DNA from: Oikopleura dioica
Taxonomy: Eukaryota; Chordata; Appendicularia; Copelata; Oikopleuridae
NCBI GenBank assembly: GCA_907165135.1
Contig: OU015566.1
Span: 13,252,157-13,316,156 of the forward strand
Length of the DNA stretch: 64,000 nucleotides
Direction: 5' to 3'
Within the stretch, counting starts at the first letter, position 1, and every line of letters starts with the position of its first letter. A model generated the notes under the pieces. It saw only the letters and a program-made list of their open reading frames with translations, was not told where the DNA came from and ran no database searches. The translations under genes and the position numbers were made by a program. This document shows, piece after piece, positions 42,501 through 53,100 of the stretch.

Positions 42501-45500
42501 CGAGGACACAAACGCCGCCCTGGAATCCCTCGGCTTGAGCACTGTCTATCCCCTTCCCAGCCTTTTGATTGGCTCGGGTTTCTTCCTCGTGACCTTGGTC
42601 GAAGTCATGGTCTCGTTTCATAATGGAGAGCTTCACGACTGCGATAATATGTTCGAACATTCGACAAGTGTCAATGGAATTTATACGATGGTTTTTGGGC
42701 TTTCTGCGCACTCGCTTTTTGAAGGACTTGCGGTTGGATTGCAAAGTAGCGCTGCAGGTACGAAATTTGACGGGCGTTTTTATCGAAAAATTCATGATGA
42801 ATTTAAGATGTTTGGCTTTTGACGGCCGTAATAATGATCCACAAATGCCTCTTCGCCCTGATCATGGGAATATCGGCCCTGCGCACCTTAACCGTCACCC
42901 AATCCGCCATTTGCCTTTTCGTGTTTTCAATAAGGTAATGACCAAAAACATACCGAGCGAGGAGAAACTCTCTAAACTTGGAAATGTCTGAAACGCAAAC
43001 TCAGGCATCATTGTCGTTTGCGGGAAAAATACGTTATCATCAACAAACGAGAAACTCGGCGTTGTGAAAACATCGAAGTAGTCGAACGAAAAGCCTGTTG
43101 TGAAATCACTCATTTCTCTTTCTCTCGCTCGTGTTTGATTAATGTAGAAATAGAAAAAAAAAGAAGCTGATGGTGTTCCGCTTTTTAGCTCGAGCGTTGG
43201 CGTCGCAATTGGCACAATTATCGAGGCAATTTCAGAAGAGTCGCCGAAAATGGACTTGACAGGAAAAATTTGCAAAATTTCAAAAAGACGATTTCAATTT
43301 TTCGAATCAGCGATTTTAAACATTTGCAAATCTTTAAAAAAAAGTCGGGGTTTTGGAGAGCATTTCAACTGGGACCTTCGTCTTTGTCGTTTTCATGGAA
43401 CTGGTGCCTAAGGGAATGGACCTTCATGCTCAAGATGCGTTGAAAACAGTCGTGTTAGTCATGATCGGTTTCGGAATTATGGCGGCTTTTCAAGCACTAG
43501 ATCTGATTTCTGGCTAAACATGCAAGCATTTTTTTTACCGAAAAAATTTCTTCATCCAATTCATCAATTCTCAAAAACTGAAAATAAAAACCGAAAAAGT
43601 CAAAAGTCAAAACTTACTCATCGTGAAAACTTCGGCGAAAAAGCCAGCATCTTCGACAGCATTGTCGGATTCGAATTCCAAGATGATGTTGCTGTCGAAA
43701 GTTAGGGTTTGGAGACCGCGGAGACCGCAAAGTTCGTGAAGAACTTCACGCTTTTCGAAGTTTTCCGTCGCTGAGGTAATTCGGACGACGTCATGGCAGG
43801 TGTTTTCTTTTGGCTTCTCCAAGCTTAAAAATGATAAATGAGAGCCATAAGAGTGTTCTTAATCTTCTGAATATAACTTTTTTGAGCATATATCCTTGGA
43901 CTTATTAGGCTTAAACGCTCTATCCCCATCAGAATAAATGACATGATTGGCCTTACATTTATAAATAAATAATTACCTGAAAGCTTTGAAATGAACATTG
44001 AGAACATCCCCGTTCGTCTTATCAAATTTGATCCTGTAGGCGCACTTTGTCATGGGCGGGTACATATTCGGAAAGTCTTTGCTCGCAATGTATTGCTTCT
44101 TCGGCCCGACCATCATCAAACTGTTGCATCTATCCTTCCCTTCGACATTGGATTTTGGAACAACGGAGAGCTCAAAGTCCATTCCTCCGGTGTTTTCTGG
44201 GTCTTCATCTGGCCCTTCTGGGTAGATGATAGTCATGTGCAACGAGTTCGAATAGAAAGCGGGCAAAACTGAGTCGTTGCAAATCATCGTCGTCGGCATA
44301 TTTGGCATTGCAGTATCGCCGGTATAAGGGCCAAAAACGGTCATGACCTTGGCGCCGCTGCAATCGTCCCGGGCATTCGGAAGGTCAAGGTTTTTGAATT
44401 TGACATACAAACTCGTCGTCAAGTCTGGTGTTTGAATAATGTAGTGACGCTTCGATGTTTTAACATAATTTCCGTTCTGATCGCGAGGAAGGGCGATGAA
44501 TTGAGGCTTGCTCCCTCGCGCCTCAGCTAGAATTACTTCTGGTTGAATAAAGGCGCTTCCGAAGCCGTCTGTTATTGGTGAAAAAGTCGTAGTGACAGTG
44601 GGCTGAATTGGAGGAATCTGGTTGGTCGTAGTAGATGGAGGGGAAGTAGTCGTGGTAGGCAGGACGAACTCCGTTGTTGTCTCAGGAAGGGAAGGAAACG
44701 TGGAAGTCTCAAGTCCATCAGGGAAGAAAGGAGTTGTCGAAGGAATGGAAAAGACGGTGCTCTCAGGGAATATAGGAGTAGTTGTGAAGCCATCGAGATT
44801 CAATGATGTCGTGGTTGGAATGGCGGTTGTGCTCGTGAAATCAGTGTTGATGGTCGTTGTTGTCGTGGTTGTCTCAGGTGTCGAGTCAGTTGTTGTTGAT
44901 TCTTCCGTTATCTCGTCAATCTTTGGTTCGATTTCTGTTTCGTTAATTTCTTGGGACTCAGATGCGACACTGGTTGAAGAAGTGGTTGCTGAGCTGGGAG
45001 AAACAGTTGATGATGCTTCTGTTGATGTTGTTGTTGTTGTTGATTTTGTTGAGCTCGAAGCTGCAGAAGGTTCTGATGCTGATGCTGCGGTTGTTGTTGT
45101 TGCTGTTGTTGTTGGCATTTCAGTGGTAGACGCGTCAAAATTGAAAGTCGAAGAAATTTCGGGAAAGCTGACCGTTGTCGAAGGTGGGAAAGTCATCAAT
45201 GTTGTCGATTCAAGATCAAATTCATCGAATTTAAAAGTTGTTGTTGTAATCGTAGGGTTCGTCTCTCCTTCTGTGATTCCTTCCAGAACAAGTGGAGTCG
45301 TTAAATCAGCTTCAAACGGATCCAGCGGGCTGTCGGCGTCGATAGTTTCAAATGGATCGTTCATTGAAGTGCTGGTGAAGCGGATTGTTGTATCCACAGT
45401 TGTTGTCAATGATCCAAGAGGAAGGAGGGTGTCTCCTTCAACTGGCTCCGTTGTTGTTGAACTCGTGGTGGTGGTAGCGGTTGTTGATGTTTCGAGATTT

Positions 45501-48500
45501 GGAAATGTACTCGAGACAGTTGCGAGGTCTAACATGCGGGTTAATTTTCATGCAATTAGTTGATGCAAAAAGAAACAAGCAAAAACAGTCTCTTACCGTC
45601 GAAAAAGCTACTTTCAGTCGCAAAAAAGTCCAAAAACGGTGCCGTCGTCGCCATCCCAAAGAGCTCGTTAAAAAGAGGAGATTGACTTGTTTGGTCGAAA
45701 ATGAAGAATCCCTCTGTCGTGAAGTCATTGAAAAACAAGTCTGGAGCTGCACTTGTCATCATGTCTACCGAGCAGCTAGCTTCGTCGCGGCCAGAGGGAC
45801 AGTCTGGCATCCCGTCGCAAACTTGGCTCCATCGCAAGCAGGGAGAGGGAACGGTAGCGTCGCAGGTGTATTCTTCGTTCGGGCAAAGAGCTGCACAGCG
45901 CGCCTGAATGTTTGATCGGGGTCAAGCTTGGTTAAATTTCATAGCTTATCGCGTCTTTTTCGTTTATAAGAGGCCCTCGAAGACTCTGGGACTAAGATTC
46001 CTTCTATAGTTTTGAAGCCAAATCGCGTTATAAGAAATAATAAAAAGAAAAGAAGGAACAGCTTAATTTAATTCCGCCGTAATTTAATCTGTTCCGCCGG
46101 CGCTAGAAACCCTCACGCGAGCCCTTAATTTGACAGAATCCTTTTCAACACGCTTTTCGAGGTTATAATTCTTGTAAAAACATAATTACCTTATGTAGCC
46201 GGACGTCGTCGAGTGCGATTTCTCCCTTTTCTCCGGGCCCGACCATGCCGATAAAGGTCAAATCCCTTCTTTCACCTGATATGAATTTGTTTGTTTCAAA
46301 GTTGATGTCTTGGACGACGCGTTTCCAGCTGGTGCCTTGATCTTCTTTGATCCGTAGCACGAAGTCTTCCTTTGTCTTGGCTCGTTCGATGTCGTCTGGA
46401 GTACCGAGCATGACAACCAATCCGCTGACGTCTTTTCCGTTCGCATGATAGTAGAACTCCAGGCAGTATTCATCACCCTCGTTCATTTCAAAAGCAGGGG
46501 AGGTTACGATGCCCATATCTTCTTCTCTCTGCCCTTGCGTGATGAGATACATGTACTGCCCTTGACCAATCACAGAGGAATGGTCTTTCGATGGACCCGT
46601 GCCAATGTTGGGACTTTTACCGATTCCTAGCGTCCATTCGGAAAAATTATCGCTCTCTTTTTCGCTCTTCAAAGACCACCCAGCGCAGAAGCCAAAGTCA
46701 AAGTTACAGTCGATCCACCTGTCGCCCAATTTCACGACGATGAATTGCCCGGAGAAGCCTCGTTTCCCTGCATTTTCATCGCTGACGAATTTTAACTTCA
46801 CATTTGCTTGTTGAATCGAAACTGCTTCCGGAAGATCTGAGCCGCAGAAAGGCTTGTCTTTTAGAGAATTGGTTTTTCCAACGTCATCGACGAACATTTG
46901 CAAGTAATCGAAGGTACAGTCGTTTGACTGTTCTATCTCCATGTCTGCAAAGACGATCCTCAGCTCGTACCCATCGGCTACAGTAATGTCCCAAGTACAG
47001 TCGGAATTGTCGGGATAAACCGCGCTTTCATCCGTCCGACTGTATCCCGGCGACTGAAAGGGAATCGTCTTTTCCTCGTTTGCCATGATAAAAAACCCGC
47101 CATTGCAAGGATCTGAAGAAAGCTTGTTAGTTTATTTTCTAACACAGGTTTCAGATACTACCACAGAGTTGAGCTCTTTTGGGAGAAAGCCCCCGGCCCC
47201 CTTCCCAGTTCCCCGCGCAGATCACTCTCACCCAGCGTCTCGGGGAAGTCTAGAAATTTCCCCTCGCTCGTGTTGGGCGCTTCGGAAGAGTCAGACAATT
47301 CTGAAGAAAGTAGTTTCGAGATTTTGAGGCGGTTGGCCAATAAGAGAGCAGGCAAGGGTCCTCGCCTGAATTGCGCGCGCTCAGAGACCACGTTAGAAAA
47401 TCAAAGCCGCTTTTTCTAACGCTCAGATTCTCCTATCTCCCTAAAGAGCTCAACTCCATGGTAGTTCCCATGTCTTAAAATGATGTAAGTAGTGTTTCTT
47501 AACATTTTAAAACGGCGTCGACATGGCGCGTGAATTTTGCGTTCAAATTTGAATCGAAAACAAAAGAGGCACTTTAGCAGGTTTTAACCCTTTTCTCCTC
47601 ATTGACCAAAAATCTGGCAATAATGGACGATAAAGCAGGGTCAAATGAAAATCTTAAAATTGATTTAAAAAAGAAAATTTTTAAATAAAACAATTTTTCT
47701 TATCAAAAACGCGAAAAAGGAAATAACTTGAGAGGGTTTAAAATATTAATCATTTCCCTAATTATAAAGACGTTGGCAAAGGAAAAAAAAACGGTGCGCA
47801 AGTGAAAGTCAAATTAATTCTTTCCTAATTAGGCCGTCCTTGAAAGATTTAATTATTCTCCTCCTCAGTCGCTCAAAAAAGTCCTACCCAATTTTCAAAG
47901 CTTTTCTCCACAAGTGAAGTGTCATTTTCTCTGCACAAACGAGTGGATGGATTTTGATTCTGAGCGAGAAAAAGAGGAGGAGAGAAATTTAAATTTGATT
48001 AAAAATAAGCCGCTAAACTCGGATGACTTAGGAGAACACGACCACTTTCTCATCATTTTCTGGTAAAGAGCCATTTTTGGATGAAAAAATAATCTGCTTT
48101 AGGATTTCATTGTGCACTTTTCTCGTTGTTGCCTGGTTGATCAACGACTATTGGTACAAGGAAAGCTTTAAAATCTTCAGTTTTGAATTTATGATAAAGG
48201 AATAAATCTGAGCTTGCGAATAAGAGACACCATGATCGGGTAGTGACCATGAGTCGCATGCCTAGCGCGAAATTACTAGCTGCCACTAGAATGTACAAAA
48301 ATGGAATGATCGGCAGAGCAACGTATGACACGATGGTTTCTGAGCAAAATTTTAGGCTTTCAACAATGGTAAGTCTTGATTTTTATACCAAAAAAAGGAG
48401 CTTTTTTAGATAAAGAAAACTGTGAATCCAATCGTGACTTCTGTCGTCAACGAAAGTTGTGAAAGGTAGCCAATTTTTGACCGTCTTTAAGAGCTCTAGA

Positions 48501-49095
48501 ACGGTCATTTTTAGGGAATCATATAACGAAGCTATTCAAGAAGTTCTATAAACAGTCTATTTCTTACTATTTATTTCTGTCTTCCTGATCATTTTCATGT
48601 AAAAAAAACAAAACTGAAGCTTCTTTTGAAACTCAATCGCGCCGGTTTTATGTACACTTCAAAGAAGGAGTACCCCCTCAGGAGATTAATCTTCCTCTCA
48701 AAACACAACCGGTGTTTATCAACAAGCTCCGCCAGGTGCTCAAACTCAGAAGCGACCATTTGCTCTCTAAATTAAAGCGAAGAAAACTGCTCGTAACAGT
48801 TCCAAACATCTCAAGCAGTGAACACCTTTTTGCGGTCTGAGAAAGTGGCTTCTGCGTTCCCTCCCGCGGCTTCCTTGGTGAATCAAAGCAACAAGAGTTC
48901 AAGTCAAAATTTTTTTCATTTCACGTTTTCAATTTTTTTTTGCATTATAGAATTGAAAATTCAAGAAAAAAAACTCTTTCTTTTTACAAAAAAAAGTAGC
49001 AAAAAAGAGCCTCCCAAATTTCCATCGTAAAGAAAACTCTTACCTCCTTGAGCAAAAACGACTGAAATCAGTCCCCATATCACGAAGGTATTCAT
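39599..49095 (-). CDS. Large secreted CUB/MAM/LDLa/TIL/FN3 mosaic protein
   Basis: Secreted, probably extracellular-matrix or surface protein. Exon 1 (49095-49044) is a signal peptide, MNTFVIWGLISVVFAQG, joined across a 1.93-kb intron to DPCNGGFFIMANEEK at 47112. Then: CUB (PGYSRTDESAVYPDNSDCTW), MAM (WIDCNFDFGFCAGWS through GEIALDDVRLHK), LDL-receptor class A (VCDGMPDCPSGRDEASC), Thr/Ser-rich mucin-like stretch (44600-45500), two CUB-like units, Phe/Thr-rich spacer (FTTGFSFDYFDVFTT), Cys-rich and TIL-type module (ACVCPDPLAPIWNGERC), two FN3-like units, a second Phe/Thr-rich spacer, and a C-terminal region ending at 39599. The intron between 41921 and 42953 and the next one interleave with a ZIP gene on the other strand. 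Internal exon borders are partly approximate. No orthologue recognised; tunicate-specific architecture seems likely. Confidence 0.7.
42141..43517 (+). CDS. ZIP-family zinc transporter (SLC39A1-3 type)
   Basis: Multi-pass zinc importer. Exons 42141-42333, 42494-42757, 42808-42934, 43189-43262, 43345-43517; 276 residues. Motifs: MSIGLLFGVMILHLIP (TM with His), HSLFEGLAVGLQSSAA (the metal-binding TM4 signature of the ZIP I/II groups), VIMIHKCLFALIMGISAL (TM5 HK motif), SVGVAIGTIIEAIS, STGTFVFVVFMELVP (TM with the conserved GTF...E), and a final hydrophobic helix. It is short and lacks a long His-rich loop. Intron 4 (43263-43344) needs GA-AG borders. The gene lies antisense within the span of the CUB/MAM gene, and one exon of that gene lies in this gene's third intron. 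Confidence 0.9.
47159..47463. mobile_element. 305-bp MITE-like element in intron 1 of the CUB/MAM gene
   Basis: Ends TACCACAGAGTTGAGCTCTT (47159) and its inverted partner ending at 47463 match over 27 bp with three mismatches. The interior is comparatively GC-rich, without coding potential. No target-site duplication could be fixed. Confidence 0.65.
47947..48551 (+). CDS. Nested single-pass membrane protein, 136 aa, undescribed
   Basis: Found by joining short exons: 47947-48062, 48103-48160, 48225-48368, 48410-48465, 48515-48551. Their lengths add to a perfect frame of 136 residues. The protein has an acidic N-terminus (MDFDSEREKEEERNLNL), one strong TM helix built across the first exon junction (HFLIIFWISLCTFLVVAWLI), then NDYWYKRHHDR and a basic/polar C-terminal half with ATRMYKNGMIGRATYDTMVS and ending SYNEAIQEVL. 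Three introns are GT-AG of 40, 41 and 49 nt; one (48161-48224) must be GA-AG. It sits inside intron 1 of the CUB/MAM gene, on the opposite strand. No signal peptide, so an N-in orientation is likely. No family recognised. Confidence 0.65.
48552..49043. other. Rest of intron 1 of the CUB/MAM gene
   Basis: AT-rich; a 74-codon minus-strand frame (48678-48902) and a plus frame (48818-49030) show no coding logic. Confidence 0.4.
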
Positions 49096-50114
49096 AATTT
49101 TCTCTCGCTTCTATTTCCTCCTTGCTCTTTTTCTTCAAAAAGGGTTGAAAATTGAAATTAACTCTAACATTTATCCTATAACAAAAATATTATTCATCCC
49201 CCGTTTTTCCTTTTTGGAGCAATTTCGCCGCCAATTTTCTATAATGTCTTCGTATTAAAATAATCTCTCATATTTTTTTCTTTGTTTTTTTTCTCTCTTT
49301 CTTTCTCTTATTTGACTGTTTTGAGGGATTATATACTTTTTTGGGAATTCTAGCACCGGGAAAATTACTTTCCAATTTCGATACGAAAACCGCACGGTGG
49401 TGGCATAGCGCCAAAAAATGATTAACCCGTCTTCGTGAAGTTAACCGTGACACGAACGCACGCGCAGATTTTAACCTAATTTGTGTTCGCCCAACCTTGA
49501 TTGAGTCGTTTATCATTTTCCTCTTGGTTACATAATCCCTCTCCTTGAATCTCTCCAAGTGTGAAGAGAGAAGTGCGTGTGTGTTTAGTGTTTTGCGCGG
49601 AGCGGCGGTGGGTGCGTGCGAGTGGGTTAAGGTGCCGCCGTAGTCGAAATTGTCGCAATTGAAGGGGACGCGGAGCAGGCCCGGGCCGCGGCACACCAAC
49701 ACTGCACCTGATTGGCCCCGCCCTGCACAAGCACCACCACCGCGGGCGGTGCGCCAAGCCACATTCTTCAGCATAGAATAAGAACTGCGCGCTAGAATCG
49801 TTCTGAGCGCGGACACTGGCTTTGCATAAATACTACCGCTGCAAAGGAGCTACTTCAAATGAACAATGAATCTTGAAGCAAGACATTTGGGCGATATATC
49901 GTTTATTGATAAATAGTATAATAAGAAGTAAGTAAGGTATATAATAAGTTCTCCCAGAATATGATTGTTCGTAAATGTTTTTTTTTTTGATTATGGTGAG
50001 AGGAAAAAGAAAACGTGAACTCAACAGTTGAAGGGCTTTGAATCATAGGGATAATTTCAATGATAGGTAATTTCCTTGAACCGGAAGTCAAACAAGGAAA
50101 ATATTTTCATGGAG
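49096..50114. other. Promoter region of the CUB/MAM gene with a GC-rich patch
   Basis: 49096-49300 is the 5' flank of the CUB/MAM gene, with long A/T tracts. 49580-49760 is unusually GC-rich for this window (clusters of GCGGCGG and CCGGGCC type strings), which creates long open frames in several phases; none has domain structure. Beyond 49840 lies the 3' flank of the multi-VWD gene. Confidence 0.4.
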
Positions 50115-53100
50115 TCATTGTCTGGTGAAAATGACATTCTTGATCAGGTAGGTAGATCCAATACCGTAGCCGCTTCCGGGAAAGTCAGGCCATCCGTTAC
50201 CAGCCCAAACCTGAAGTTCTTCTCCATCACCGATTGTGTCACTCTAGAAATTTTATCAATCTATTGAATTTATAATAAAAAAACACCTTTGGACCGGCTC
50301 TCGTCGCAATAAGAACATCATCTTTGAAAAGTTCGGCCACACTGATTGAAACATCTGCATCATCAGCTCTGACGACGAGTTTCCAATGGTTATATTGGCC
50401 GGCGTCACACGCAGTCACCGCGATGGCACCTCTTGTTTTTCCGATGGGATTTGCGAAATAGAGAAGGTTGCTGCCCGAGCTTCTCCACACTGTGAAGACT
50501 CGACTTCCAAGTTCACCGTAATCAGTTCCAGATGTAACGTGCAAGATAGACTTGTAGCCGAACAAGCCTCCGTCGAGTGGCAAACTGTCAGAAGCGCAGA
50601 AAATCTCCATTTCTGCGGTGTAATAGGCAGATGAAGTTACTGTTGCGATCATTGTGTCTTCCGCTGGAGCAATTGGTTCATTGTTGACAAGGACAATTCG
50701 ATTCTTAAATAGATGATAAGCATCTTATATTTCTTATAATAATCTTTTACATACCGGAAACGTCTCACGAATATAGAAATTCTTGATGGTGCCAGGCCAA
50801 CGCTGCCAAGAGTCGCTGCCTCGAGCAAGAAGCGAAACAGTGAGATCTCCTTCATACGGGGTAAATTCGTTTTCGGGGTACACCTTTGTTTCTTTCAACT
50901 CTCCATTGAAATAAAAATTTTGAGTGTATGTCCCTGCTTCTTCATCAAAATTTTGAGTATACTTCATTGTATTGAACGTTTCTCCGTCGCAATATCCGAG
51001 ATTGTAGAAAAAAGCATATCCGGAAGAAGTTGTCCCTCCGTTAAATCTGAAATATTATTTCAACTTATATTTTCTATTTTTAAAGTGATCATTGAGTCAA
51101 AAATATTTACTACCATCACGTATTCCTGCAGTGCGCCTGAAAATACAACGCTCTGATTCGTCGAGTGTGCAGCGCCCATCTTTCCCTTTTGCCTCTGAAG
51201 CGGCCAAAAGAAAGCGCGCTGATGGCACAGCGGATGAGTCAGCGCACTCAAGGGATCCCTTATGGTAGATTTACTTACCCAACTGACGTGATGGGTGAGT
51301 CTTCTCCGTTTGCATTAGTCCAGCTAACATACCAAAATTGAACTGATCCAGCGGACCTTGCTTCCCTTTTCTTTTTTCCCTTCTCGGTTGGCTTCGTCGG
51401 ATCATCAGCTTCATTGAATGATCTAGGAAACTCCCCTGTTGCATAAATATGAGGGCCTATGTAAGTAGAAGATGCTTCAATAGCTCCACAGTTGAATTCA
51501 TAGCTAAGCTCGAAGTTTCGAGTGGCAGTGAATTCTCCGATAACTCCATCTTCGGGAACGAAAAATGACTGGGCATCTTCACAAATGAAGTCAATGCATG
51601 AATCAAACTCTTCACAAGGACATGACTCTGGTGCACATTCGTATCCAGTCGAAGTACAAGTACATCTTCCTTCAACTGTGCCAAGCTCAACATAACTACC
51701 GTCGTTGTTGATGCAACCGCATGAGCTTTCGAGAACGCACACTCCATCTTCGAACAGGAACCCGTCAGGACATCCGCACATGCCTTCGACTCTATTCGCA
51801 GTAGCAGCACATCGTGTCTCTTTGCTGATTCCTCTGGCAACATCTTCGCACGTCTGCTGCTCGAAGCATGCATTTGTACAGCCTTTGAAAACTTGAGCAG
51901 TTATTTCTTTCTTTGAGAGCCTCTCGATCTTCAAATTTCTCATTAGGTCGCTTCTCTCTTCTCGACCAAGAATTGTACTGTATCCTGTGAGTGTTCTTGA
52001 TTTGGAAGATCGGTTGTTATTCTGTAACGATCTTCGCTATTTACTGTAAGCGTTTTCACCCATTTATTATCAGACTCTTGGTATTCTTGAGTCAAAATGA
52101 CCGAATTCCAAGTTCCGGCGGTGCACGGAAAGACATATGTTGGGTTGCGACCCGCTATCCACCATTGAGAACCCTCATCCGAGATCAACTCCCAGCCTGT
52201 TCCCTCTTCAAAGTCTGGATTTTCCCTAATAAAAAATTTAAAAAAATGTTTGGTTTACTTTTACTCACATCCAGAAAAAAAGATTTGGATAGTCTGTGAC
52301 ACCGCCGACGCCGAAGTAATAATGATTATCGAAACTTCCATCCTTGCGTGAAAAAGATGCCATTCCCGTCATCGCATCGGATGGTTCTCCAGAGCAGTAA
52401 ACATCCAGACTGATTTTGAAGGGATCTTCTGCTCTTATTGGGCTCTCACCAAGACCGCTCTTAATTTTTAATAAAAATCATTTTCTGCTTGGTGATTCAT
52501 TACCTCTATTTGTGGACATTCTTGAGCACAGCCAGTAACAGAAGCCCAGTCGCAAATTCTTTGATAGTCAGCTGACCCAGCAATTTTTTTAGTCAAACAT
52601 TGAGATGCGTAGTCTTCGATGATTCCGCAGTGCAACTCAGGGTCCAGACAACTGTGGAAGAGGCAAGCTTCATAAGTTGGCAGTCTACTTCCAAGGAACT
52701 CGCATCCATTGAAAAAATTCTGGTTGGAATAAGGGCTGACAATCTCACATCGATCTTCAGCAGCATCGTAAGCCACTTGACCAGACTCTTCTAGAAGATC
52801 TTCGCAAGGCTTAAGAAGCTCGCCGTGTGTGCAAGTATCATCACTGTCAGTTTGGAATCGGTCTCCAACAGTCTGGCTATCATCATCATATTCAGTAGAA
52901 AGGAGACGCTCATCGGAGTTATTGTCGTTGTAATTTCCGCAAAGACCGGTCATAATGTTCTTGTAGCAGCTGTTGACGTTCACGTAAGCAGACCAATATT
53001 TTCCACTGAATTTAACGGAAATTCCATTTGCTATTCGAATTTCAACTGTGTGATAATAGTATGAAGAATACCAATGCGTTCTTGTTACAGTAATTTCGTA

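Noticed and set aside
44622-45563. Long plus-strand open frame (313 codons), Val/Ser-rich
   Set aside because: It is the antisense shadow of the Thr/Ser-rich coding repeat of the CUB/MAM gene (ACN/TCN codons read in reverse as GTN/GAN). No domain or splice signals.
49268-49816. 182-codon minus-strand frame in GC-rich DNA
   Set aside because: High GC and tracts of Arg/Ala/Lys in several overlapping frames, no domain, and a Lys-rich poly-A/T-derived end. Most likely promoter or repeat DNA.
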